5,072 nt of DNA from Pseudomonadota bacterium (GTDB lineage: Bacteria; Pseudomonadota; Alphaproteobacteria; Sphingomonadales; Sphingomonadaceae), in NCBI GenBank assembly GCA_947474905.1, contig CANJKQ010000117.1, positions 1 to 5,072 of the forward strand, written 5' to 3'. The position numbers and the translations under genes are program-made. Shown piece after piece: positions 1-5,072 of this stretch. The notes beneath the pieces were generated by a model. It saw only the letters and a list, made by a program, of their open reading frames with translations. It searched no databases and had not been told where the DNA came from. The stretch's first letter is position 1. Every line of letters starts with the position of its first letter.

Positions 1-1
1 C

Positions 2-550
2 CGCGCCGACAATCTCGACCGCCCGCTAATCGCGACGCCCTCTCTGCCGGTTGATGCGACCGTGACGGCGCCGTCCACGTTGCAACCGGCACAGCCAAGT
101 GCCCAATCCACGCCCACCTCGTCCGATGACGACAGTTACGCCAGCCTCGCCGAGGCGATTGCCGACCGACAGGTTCCTCAAACGCTCGATGGCGACCTGC
201 GTTGCCTGGCCGAAGCGGTTTATTTTGAAGCCAAGGGCGAGCCGCTGGCGGGCCAACTGGCCGTGGCCCAGGTCATCCTCAATCGCGCCCAATCGGGTCG
301 CTTCCCAAAATCGGTCTGTTCCGTGGTGACGCAGGCCGGCCAGTTCGCCTTTGTTCGCGGCGGCAAATTGCCCGCGACGCCCAGGCTGAACGGCCAGTTC
401 CGCACCGCCGTGGCGATTGCCATGGTGGCAATGGACGGTGACTGGGACAGTGACGCGCCCGACGCGCTGTTTTTCCACGCACGTCGCGTCACCCCCGCCT
501 GGCGGATGACCCGCGTCGCCTCAATCGGCAACCACGTCTTTTATCGCTGA
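2..550 (+). CDS. SleB-type cell wall hydrolase, C-terminal part (5' end beyond left edge)
   Basis: This is the C-terminal part of a cell wall hydrolase of the SleB/Hydrolase_2 family, which cleaves peptidoglycan glycan strands outside the cytoplasmic membrane. The frame is open from base 2 with no stop, so the true start and any signal peptide lie to the left; the GTG at 62 is only an internal candidate. A Ser/Thr/Pro/Gln-rich, probably unstructured linker (about 62-130) leads into the catalytic domain (about 195-550). The core reads LRCLAEAVYFEAKGEP, then GQLAVAQVILNRA, a conserved Cys in FPKSVC, QFAFVRGG, and finally LFFHARRVTPAW and GNHVFYR. The Glu of the FEAKGE motif corresponds to the catalytic Glu of SleB by my reading, not by alignment. 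The HxRRV...NHxFYR ending is typical of sphingomonad members of the family. The gene ends 5 nt before a terminator. Family call is firm; the exact substrate bond is inferred. Confidence 0.88.
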   Translation, partial: RADNLDRPLIATPSLPVDATVTAPSTLQPAQPSAQSTPTSSDDDSYASLAEAIADRQVPQTLDGDLRCLAEAVYFEAKGEPLAGQLAVAQVILNRAQSGRFPKSVCSVVTQAGQFAFVRGGKLPATPRLNGQFRTAVAIAMVAMDGDWDSDAPDALFFHARRVTPAWRMTRVASIGNHVFYR

Positions 551-555
551 TTGAT

Positions 556-578
556 GTGGGGGCGTTGTCCCCACTTTT
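556..578 (+). terminator. Rho-independent terminator after the cell wall hydrolase gene
   Basis: GTGGGG (556-561) and CCCCAC (569-574) form a perfect 6-bp stem around a 7-nt loop, followed directly by TTTT (575-578). It starts 5 nt after the hydrolase stop codon, exactly where an intrinsic terminator is expected. The T-run is short, so efficiency may be moderate. It would separate hydrolase transcription from the SOS-controlled gene that follows. Confidence 0.6.
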
Positions 579-593
579 CACTGTTCATCAAAT
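565..593 (+). promoter_or_regulatory. Possible sigma70-type promoter of mmcB
   Basis: TTGTCC (565-570) and TCAAAT (588-593) sit 17 nt apart, each matching four of six consensus bases. The -10 element falls in the spacer of the LexA box, the arrangement expected for simple repression by LexA. A start about 7 nt downstream would lie near base 600, leaving a leader of only about 10 nt. The -35 overlaps the upstream terminator hairpin. Both boxes are weak matches, so this is a suggestion. Confidence 0.35.
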
Positions 594-597
594 GTTC
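583..597 (+). promoter_or_regulatory. LexA (SOS) operator upstream of mmcB
   Basis: The sequence is GTTC (583-586), seven bases, then GTTC (594-597): a perfect match to the direct-repeat LexA box GTTC-N7-GTTC known from alphaproteobacteria such as Caulobacter and Rhodobacter. It ends 12 nt before the mmcB start codon. The Caulobacter mmcB gene is a known member of the LexA regulon, so the site and the gene support each other. LexA bound here would block the predicted promoter and release it on DNA damage. Confidence 0.85.
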
Positions 598-609
598 TAG
601 TGCTGGGGG

Positions 610-1098
610 ATGGCCACCGAGCTTTCCCCCGGCGCTGACCCGTTGCCGCAAACCGCCGCCGATGTTGCGCGCGGGGTGACGCGGCTGTTCGTCCGGCATG
701 ATTTGCTGGCGATTGGAGAAGTCCCGCTGGATGGTGGTCGTCGTGCCGATCTGATGGCGGTGGATGCGCGCGGGCAGATCGTGATCGTCGAGATCAAGGT
801 GTCGCGCGCCGATTTGCTGAGCGATGGCAAATGGATGGATTATCTTGCGCATTGCGACCGGTTTTTCTGGGCAGTGCCGGCGGGGTTTGACGTCGCGCCG
901 CTGATGAGCGACGCCTTCCTGCCCGAACGAAGCGGCATCATCATCGCTGATCGCTATGACGGGTCGATTTTGCGGGAGGCGCACAGCATGCCGCTGCCGG
1001 CCGCCACGCGCAAGCGCGTGACCCTGGGGTTTGCCCGGCGCGCGGCGCGCCGGTTGATCCTGGCGAACGATCCCGAGGCGGGGTTGCTCGGTGGCTAG
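610..1098 (+). CDS. mmcB: MmcB family DNA repair protein (PD-(D/E)XK nuclease-like)
   Basis: This 162-residue cytoplasmic protein belongs to the MmcB family (DUF1052), named for a role in mitomycin C resistance in Caulobacter and thought to act in SOS-linked repair of crosslinks and other lesions. A PD-(D/E)XK-like core is visible: Glu37 in GEVPL, Asp47 in RRADLMAVD, and Glu61-x-Lys63 in IVIVEIKVSRADL. It is followed by the family signature DGKWMDYLAHCDRFFWAVP (about 72-90) and an Arg/Ala-rich C-terminal helix. Length matches the family. The ATG at 610 is the first in-frame start after the stop at 598. No Shine-Dalgarno lies at normal spacing (GGGGG abuts the ATG), so translation from a very short or absent leader is possible. 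A LexA box lies just upstream. Its TAG stop overlaps the stop of the convergent ankyrin gene. Nuclease activity is inferred from the motif. Confidence 0.92.
   Translation: MATELSPGADPLPQTAADVARGVTRLFVRHDLLAIGEVPLDGGRRADLMAVDARGQIVIVEIKVSRADLLSDGKWMDYLAHCDRFFWAVPAGFDVAPLMSDAFLPERSGIIIADRYDGSILREAHSMPLPAATRKRVTLGFARRAARRLILANDPEAGLLGG
1035..1053. repeat. 19-bp perfect inverted repeat inside the 3' end of mmcB
   Basis: Two 9-bp arms, CCGGCGCGC and GCGCGCCGG, flank a single central G. It encodes part of the Ala/Arg-rich end of MmcB and lies 42-60 nt downstream of the ankyrin stop on the minus strand. No T-run follows on either strand. GC-rich Ala/Arg codons can produce such symmetry by chance, so a function is not claimed. 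Confidence 0.4.
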
Positions 1099-1709
1099 AT
1101 TTTTGGCCCAGCGACGGCCTTGCGCTCGCGCTTGGGGGTCGCATCGATCAGCTTGGTGATTTCAGGAATCCGCTTGTCGGCATGGGCATAGCCGCGTGCC
1201 GACTGGCCAGCGAGCGAATCGGCCTGGTCAGGATCGGCGCCCGCCGCCAGCAATTGGCGGACCAGATCGATATCACGACGCTGCACGGCGCGGATCAACG
1301 GCGTTTCGCCGCCGTCATTGCCCAGATTGACGTTGGCCTTGTAATCGAGAAGCGCACCGACCACGCCATCCGCGCTCAGCTCCACCGCAATCATCAGCGG
1401 TGTATTGCCATGGTTGTCGCGCAAATTGGGGTCGGCGCCGCGTTGCAGCAGAAAGCGGGTATAGGTTGCATCGTTGCGTTTGGCGACAATGTGCAGGGCG
1501 GTTTCGCGGTTGTTGATATCGCGCGTGTTGACGATCGTTGTCCCCGGCTTGTTGAGCGCGGCTTCGACTTCCTCGCCCTTGGCATCCTTCACTGCCTGCA
1601 GAAACCGGTATCCCTCTGATCCGCCAAACTGGGCCGTGGCGGGGGTGGCGAGCGCGAGCAGCGCGAGGACCAGGAGTGGATGACTGGGCAGCTTCATCAT
1701 GGTTCGCAT
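1095..1709 (-). CDS. Exported ankyrin-repeat protein
   Basis: This 204-residue protein has an N-terminal Sec signal peptide: a basic start, the hydrophobic run LLVLALLALA, and a likely cleavage after Ala26 in PATA-QF, placing it in the periplasm. About five ankyrin repeats follow: a degenerate one (33-64), then roughly 65-97 (RETALHIVAKR...LLQRGADPNLRD), 98-131 (GNTPLMIAVE...), 132-164 (GETPLIRAVQRRDIDLVRQLLAAGADPD) and a partial last one (165-190), then a basic tail. Ankyrin repeats bind other proteins; the partner is unknown and no enzyme domain is present. The start at 1709 has GGGGA 4 nt upstream on the coding strand. ATGs at 1700 and 1697 would also give a good signal peptide, with the same GGGGA 13 nt before the 1700 start. 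It is divergent from the SCO1-like gene and convergent with mmcB. Family call is firm; role unknown. Confidence 0.88.
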   Translation of the reverse strand: MRTMMKLPSHPLLVLALLALATPATAQFGGSEGYRFLQAVKDAKGEEVEAALNKPGTTIVNTRDINNRETALHIVAKRNDATYTRFLLQRGADPNLRDNHGNTPLMIAVELSADGVVGALLDYKANVNLGNDGGETPLIRAVQRRDIDLVRQLLAAGADPDQADSLAGQSARGYAHADKRIPEITKLIDATPKRERKAVAGPKI

Positions 1710-1792
1710 CTAATCCCCAAAAAGCCGTTGGCGCAATGATGGGGCGCCTGTGCGACCCCTGGTTGGCCTTGCATCGCTGACGCTAACAGATC
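1710..1792. promoter_or_regulatory. Divergent intergenic spacer (ankyrin gene / SCO1 operon)
   Basis: These 83 bp separate two divergent genes and so must hold the start signals for the ankyrin gene and, unless it starts further left, for the three-gene operon. I see no strong promoter. On the minus strand TTGCGC and TTAGAT are 17 nt apart, but the second overlaps the ankyrin ATG. On the plus strand TTGGCC (1763-1768) and TAACAG (1784-1789) are only 15 nt apart. No clear operator repeat or riboswitch is visible. Confidence 0.35.
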
Positions 1793-2404
1793 ATGGCTGG
1801 CTGCGCCATGAATGACCTGTTTCGACGCGGCATGGCGCTTGCGCTGCCGCTTATGCTTGTCGCCGGATGCTCCCCCGCTCAGCGATCGATCGACCCACCG
1901 CTGGCGCACGCGCAAATCGGCGGACCCTTCACCCTTACCGACCAGAATGGCCGCCGCGTCAGCGATCATGATCTGGCTGGCAAATTTCGGCTGATCTATT
2001 TCGGCTATACCTATTGCCCTGATGTGTGCCCGGTTGATGTGCAGAATCTGGCGCATGGGGTGAAGGTGCTCGAAAAGCGCGATGCGGCGCTTGCCCGACA
2101 GATTGTGCCGATTTTCATCACCGTCGATCCGGCGCGCGACACGCCTGCGGTGCTGAAGCAGTTCGTCGGCGCCTTTCACCCGCGGATGCTGGGCCTGACC
2201 GGTTCGCCCCAAGAAATTGCCAAGGTCGCCAAGGAGTTCGGGATTTTTTACAAGGCCGAACCCAAGGACGCGACCGGCGCCTATACCGTCGACCATAGCC
2301 GCGTCGCCTATCTGATGGGGCGGGACGGTCGCCCGCTCGCACTCGTCCGCCATGACGGCACGCCTGACCAGATCGCCGACGATCTTCAACAATGGGCGCG
2401 CTGA
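1793..2404 (+). CDS. SCO1/SenC family copper chaperone lipoprotein
   Basis: This SCO1/SenC/PrrC-type protein has a thioredoxin-like fold anchored on the periplasmic side of the inner membrane. The family delivers copper to the CuA centre of cytochrome c oxidase or acts as a thiol reductant. Residues 6-26 form a lipoprotein signal (MNDLFRR, hydrophobic run, lipobox LVAGC with Cys26). The metal site is complete: Cys75 and Cys79 in FGYTYCPDVCP, and His168 in TVDHSRVAYL, with spacing close to human SCO1. ITVDPARDTP (109-118) is another family signature. The longest frame from 1793 is recorded. The ATG at 1808, giving 198 residues and a standard 20-residue signal before the lipobox Cys, is equally or more likely; neither start has a clear Shine-Dalgarno. 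The last 13 nt overlap the next gene, the first sign of an operon. No oxidase genes are in the window to show the partner. Confidence 0.92.
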   Translation: MAGCAMNDLFRRGMALALPLMLVAGCSPAQRSIDPPLAHAQIGGPFTLTDQNGRRVSDHDLAGKFRLIYFGYTYCPDVCPVDVQNLAHGVKVLEKRDAALARQIVPIFITVDPARDTPAVLKQFVGAFHPRMLGLTGSPQEIAKVAKEFGIFYKAEPKDATGAYTVDHSRVAYLMGRDGRPLALVRHDGTPDQIADDLQQWAR

Positions 2405-2841
2405 GCGTGGCCGATCGCTTCTGGGAGACGACACCGCTCGAAGCGCTCGACCGCGCCCAATGGGAGGCCTTGTGCGATGGCTGCGGCAAATGCTGCGTCC
2501 ACAAGCTGGAGGATGAAGATACCGGCGAGCTGCTTCCCACCAATGTCGCCTGCCGCCTGCTTGACCGGCGCGAGGGCCGCTGCACCGATTATCGCCATCG
2601 CCGCGCGCTGGTGCCCGAATGCGTCCGGCTGACGCCGGCGAGCGTGCTGACGATCGACTGGCTGCCCTCCACCTGCGCCTATCGATTGCGCGCGGAAGGC
2701 AAGCCACTGCCTGGCTGGCATTATCTGGTCTGCGGTGATCGTGAAGCTGTCCATCGCGCCGGCATGTCGGTGCGCGGCTGGACCGTCTCTGAAATCGAGG
2801 CGGGCGAGCTAGAACATCATTTGATCGATCGCGAGCTGTAA
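2392..2841 (+). CDS. YcgN/UPF0260 family cysteine-cluster protein
   Basis: This 149-residue cytoplasmic protein resembles E. coli YcgN (UPF0260, CxxCxxCC family); its function is not established. The signature CDGCGKCC (Cys28, 31, 34, 35) is followed by further cysteines at 54 (NVACRLLD), 64, 77 (VPECVRLTP), 95 (WLPSTCAYRL) and 114. Together with the conserved WLPxTCAYRLxxEGKxLPxWH block this is diagnostic. The cysteine set suggests a bound metal or Fe-S cluster, which is inference. The ATG at 2392 lies inside the end of the SCO1-like gene and would be translated by coupling; a GTG at 2407 (residue 6), just after that gene's stop, is the alternative. The TAA stop shares its last A with the ATG of the next gene. 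Length fits the family. Confidence 0.92.
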   Translation: MGALSVADRFWETTPLEALDRAQWEALCDGCGKCCVHKLEDEDTGELLPTNVACRLLDRREGRCTDYRHRRALVPECVRLTPASVLTIDWLPSTCAYRLRAEGKPLPGWHYLVCGDREAVHRAGMSVRGWTVSEIEAGELEHHLIDREL

Positions 2842-3539
2842 TGCGCGCCTCGGCGCCCGACGATCTGGCGGCGGCGCTCGACATTGTCCGCCATCCCCGC
2901 GCGCGGCGGCTGCGGCTGTCGATGGATCCGGCGAGCGGCCGGGTGCGGCTCACGCTGCCGCCGCGCGTGTCACTTGCGGAGGGGTTGCGCTGGGCAGACG
3001 GGCATCGCGGCTGGATGGCGGCGCAGCAACAGCGCTTGCCGACGGCGCGGCCATTCGTCGCGGGGGCGGCAGTGCCGTTCGATGACACGACGCTCGTGAT
3101 CGACTGGCGTCCCCAGGCCGCCCGGCGCGCGGTGCGCGAGGGCAATCTGCTGGTGGTGGGAGGGCCAGCGGAAGGATTGGCAGGCCGGGTGCAACGCTGG
3201 CTGAAAGCCCAGGCGCTGGAAATATTGCTTGCCGAAACCGCGCATTACGCGGCGCTGGCCGGGGTCAGCGTCAGCACCGTCAGCATTGGCGATCCGCGCG
3301 GCCGCTGGGGCAGCTGCGCATCAAGCGGCGCGATCCGCTATAGCTGGCGGCTCATCCTGGCGCCGGGCTGGGTGCGCCGCGCGACGGTGGCGCATGAAGT
3401 GGCGCATCGCGTCCATATGAACCATGGCCCCCGTTTTCACCGGCTGGTGGCCGACCTTTACGGGGCAGACCCCGCACCGGCACGGACCTGGCTCAGGCGC
3501 TACGGCGCGGGGCTTCACTGGTTGGGGCGCGAGTCCTGA
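2841..3539 (+). CDS. YgjP-like M48-type zinc metallopeptidase
   Basis: This 232-residue protein is of the YgjP/DUF45 metallopeptidase family, usually annotated as M48 family metallopeptidase. The zinc site is HEVAH (185-189, Glu186 catalytic), with the third ligand most likely His195 in HMNHGPRFH. The conserved RGRWGSC (153-159), then YSWRLILAP before the helix, are family hallmarks. The N-terminal half (about 15-110) has the family's IxRHPRARRLRLSMD and LTLPPRVS strands. No signal peptide or membrane segment is seen, so it is probably cytoplasmic, unlike membrane M48 proteases such as HtpX. One difference from many homologues is His200 where an aromatic residue (PxFW) is common. The ATG overlaps the previous stop (TAATG), with a GAG 6 nt upstream. 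Its 3' end overlaps the convergent PBP gene by 25 bp. Natural substrate unknown. Confidence 0.9.
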   Translation: MRASAPDDLAAALDIVRHPRARRLRLSMDPASGRVRLTLPPRVSLAEGLRWADGHRGWMAAQQQRLPTARPFVAGAAVPFDDTTLVIDWRPQAARRAVREGNLLVVGGPAEGLAGRVQRWLKAQALEILLAETAHYAALAGVSVSTVSIGDPRGRWGSCASSGAIRYSWRLILAPGWVRRATVAHEVAHRVHMNHGPRFHRLVADLYGADPAPARTWLRRYGAGLHWLGRES

Positions 3540-5071
3540 GGCCGGGCATCGCTTGAGCGCGGGGCGGGGCGGCCATCGCGCGGCACGGGCTGGCCATTGC
3601 GGTTGAGCACCTTGTCCATCCATGCCTGGTCAAGCCGTTCCGGCTGGGGCTGGGCTGGGCCATCCGCCGGGGGTGGTTCGCCGCCATCGCCCGGGTTCGC
3701 CGGTCCACCCGGTTGGGGCTGCTGCACCGGATTGCCGTCCGCGTCGAAATAGATCGTGTTGTCGGGGCTGTTGAAATAGCTCTCGTCATCAAGGTTGGGC
3801 AGTTCCTGCGGCAGCGTTACCTGGGTGTCGAACTGTTCGACTGGTCGCTTGGCCACCGCGACGCTCATGAACTGGGCAAAAGCGCGGGCAGGCGCGGTGC
3901 CGCCATGCAGGCCGGGGATGGTCCGGGCATCGTCGCGCCCCATCCAGACGCCCGTCGTCAGCCCGCTTGAAAAGCCCAGGAACCAGCCATCCTTGTTTGA
4001 AGTCGTTGTTCCCGTCTTGCCCGCGACGGGGCGCCCGATCTGCGCGGCCTTGCCCGTGCCGGTGTTGACAGCGGTCTGCAGCAGATCGGTCATTTGCGCG
4101 GCGACAAAGGGGGCGACGAGAACATGGCTGCGATCAACCTCATGGCTGTAGATCGTCTCGCCATTGGCGGTCACCTTGATGATGCCATAGGGCGTTACCG
4201 CGATGCCCTTGTTGCCGACCGAGGCAAAGGCACGCGTCATCTCGATCAGTCGGACGTCTGACGTGCCCAGCACCATTGAGGGATAGGTCGAAATCGGCGT
4301 GGTGATGCCGAACCTTTTGGCCATGTCGGCGACCGTCGCGAAATGGACTTCCTCGCCCAGCTTGGCCGCGATGGTGTTGATCGAATAGGCAAAAGCGGTG
4401 CGCAGCGTGACGGGGCCCGAATTGTGGCGCGAATCATTGCGGGGGCTCCACCCGTCGATCGTCACCGGTTCGTCGACCAGCACATCTTCGGGTTTGTGCC
4501 CCGCTTCCAGCGCGGCAAGATAGACGAACAGCTTGAACGACGATCCCGGCTGGCGAACGGCCTGGGTTGCCCGATTGTAAATCGATGAAACATAATCGGT
4601 GCCGCCGACCATCGCGCGCACCGCACCATCGCGATCGATCGAAACCAGCGCGCCCTGCGCGCCCTTGGGGGCATTGGCGCGGATCGCGGCATCCGCCGCG
4701 CGCTGCATGCCGATATCGAGCGTCGTCCACACCTCAAGCGGGCGCGTCGGTTCATCGATCAACGCCTCAAGCTGGGGCAGTGCCCAATCGGTGAAATAGC
4801 GGACGCTGTTCTGCTTGGCTTCGGGAACGAAGCTGATCTGCGCGACATTTGCCTCGGCAATGTCGGCCGCGCTGACTTTGCCGTTTTCCTGCATCAGTTT
4901 GAGCACGACGGCGGCACGATCGCGCGCGGCAGCGATATCGGCGGTGGGCGAGTAATTGGACGGCGCCTTGACCAGGCCCGCAATCACCGCCGCTTCGCCG
5001 ACCGTCAGATGATCGGCGCCATGGCCAAAAAATTTGCGCGCCGCTGCGTCGATGCCATAAGCGCCGCCGCC
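3515..5071 (-). CDS. Class A penicillin-binding protein (PBP1A family), C-terminal part, 5' end beyond right edge
   Basis: This is a bifunctional peptidoglycan synthase. The frame is open to the right edge, so the cytoplasmic tail, membrane anchor and most of the glycosyltransferase (GT51) domain lie outside; GTG at 4987 is internal. Visible first is the end of GT51 (GAYGIDAAARKFFG, LTVGEAAVIAGLVKAPSNYSP, then the RDRAAVVL motif). The transpeptidase domain follows with all three penicillin-binding motifs: SSFK with nucleophile Ser at 4541-4543, SIN (YSINTIAAKLG) at about 4376-4384, and KTGTT at about 4004-4018. The short stretch between the two domains lacks the large insert of E. coli PBP1A, so the exact subclass is open. 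After the transpeptidase, about 70 residues (from about 3727 leftward) are rich in Pro, Gln, Gly and Asp and end in a basic, Arg/Pro-rich segment. The stop lies inside the convergent metallopeptidase gene; no terminator is seen. Confidence 0.93.
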   Translation of the reverse strand, partial: GGGAYGIDAAARKFFGHGADHLTVGEAAVIAGLVKAPSNYSPTADIAAARDRAAVVLKLMQENGKVSAADIAEANVAQISFVPEAKQNSVRYFTDWALPQLEALIDEPTRPLEVWTTLDIGMQRAADAAIRANAPKGAQGALVSIDRDGAVRAMVGGTDYVSSIYNRATQAVRQPGSSFKLFVYLAALEAGHKPEDVLVDEPVTIDGWSPRNDSRHNSGPVTLRTAFAYSINTIAAKLGEEVHFATVADMAKRFGITTPISTYPSMVLGTSDVRLIEMTRAFASVGNKGIAVTPYGIIKVTANGETIYSHEVDRSHVLVAPFVAAQMTDLLQTAVNTGTGKAAQIGRPVAGKTGTTTSNKDGWFLGFSSGLTTGVWMGRDDARTIPGLHGGTAPARAFAQFMSVAVAKRPVEQFDTQVTLPQELPNLDDESYFNSPDNTIYFDADGNPVQQPQPGGPANPGDGGEPPPADGPAQPQPERLDQAWMDKVLNRNGQPVPRDGRPAPRSSDARPQDSRPNQ

Positions 5072-5072
5072 A

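Noticed and set aside
343..356. Second LexA-like direct repeat GTTC...GTTC inside the cell wall hydrolase gene
   Set aside because: The spacer is 6 nt, not 7, and it lies deep within a coding region with no gene start nearby.
541..984. Minus-strand open frame opposite mmcB
   Set aside because: No domain is recognisable, and the plus strand has the complete MmcB signature with a LexA box upstream.
1182..1619. Plus-strand open frame opposite the ankyrin gene
   Set aside because: The opposite strand carries clear ankyrin repeats and a signal peptide; this frame shows no recognisable domain.
1716..1735. Possible minus-strand hairpin with T-run (GCC-AAC-GGC then TTTTT) before the ankyrin gene
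   Set aside because: The stem is only 3 bp, too weak for a terminator or attenuator, and it lies directly upstream of the start codon.
1883..1892. CGATCGATCG palindrome, also present at 4632-4641
   Set aside because: Both copies are inside coding sequence (the SCO1-like gene and the PBP), share no context, and GATC/CGATCG words are common in this kind of genome.
1697..3145. Long 482-codon open frame on the minus strand opposite the SCO1/YcgN/metallopeptidase genes
   Set aside because: The translation is Arg/Ser/Ala-rich and matches no family I recognise, and it is antisense to three genes with full family signatures. It is a by-product of high GC content.

Overview
The window is a GC-rich, densely coded chromosomal segment. 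Its gene set points to an alphaproteobacterium of the sphingomonad group (Sphingomonas/Sphingopyxis-like). The evidence is an MmcB-type SOS nuclease with an alphaproteobacterial LexA box, a sphingomonad-style cell wall hydrolase, and the whole combination of genes. This placement is an inference from protein character; no 16S or other marker gene is present. I see no mobile element, CRISPR array, tRNA or rRNA.

Layout, left to right. (1) The C-terminal part of a SleB-type cell wall hydrolase runs rightward from beyond the left edge to 550 and is followed at once by a hairpin plus T-run terminator. (2) A perfect GTTC-N7-GTTC LexA operator (583-597) precedes mmcB (610-1098), a PD-(D/E)XK-type DNA repair protein. 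(3) A leftward gene (1709-1095) encodes an exported ankyrin-repeat protein; its stop codon interlocks with that of mmcB in the palindrome CTAG. (4) After an 83-bp divergent spacer, a tight rightward three-gene cluster encodes a SCO1/SenC copper-chaperone lipoprotein, a YcgN/UPF0260 cysteine-cluster protein and a YgjP-like M48-type zinc metallopeptidase. The first pair overlaps by 13 nt and the second by 1 nt, so co-transcription and translational coupling are likely. (5) A leftward class A penicillin-binding protein enters from beyond the right edge; its 3' end overlaps the metallopeptidase gene tail-to-tail by 25 bp.

Functionally this is mostly housekeeping: envelope and peptidoglycan work at both ends (hydrolase, bifunctional PBP), SOS-controlled DNA repair, and a middle operon of proteins carrying metal ligands (Cu chaperone, Cys-cluster protein, Zn protease). 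The clearest regulatory result is the LexA box upstream of mmcB, with a possible promoter whose -10 lies inside the operator. I did not find a convincing undescribed system. The items most worth checking are the operator/terminator/promoter overlap at 551-610, the exported ankyrin protein, the overlapping metal-ligand operon, and the Pro/Gln/Gly-rich PBP tail.
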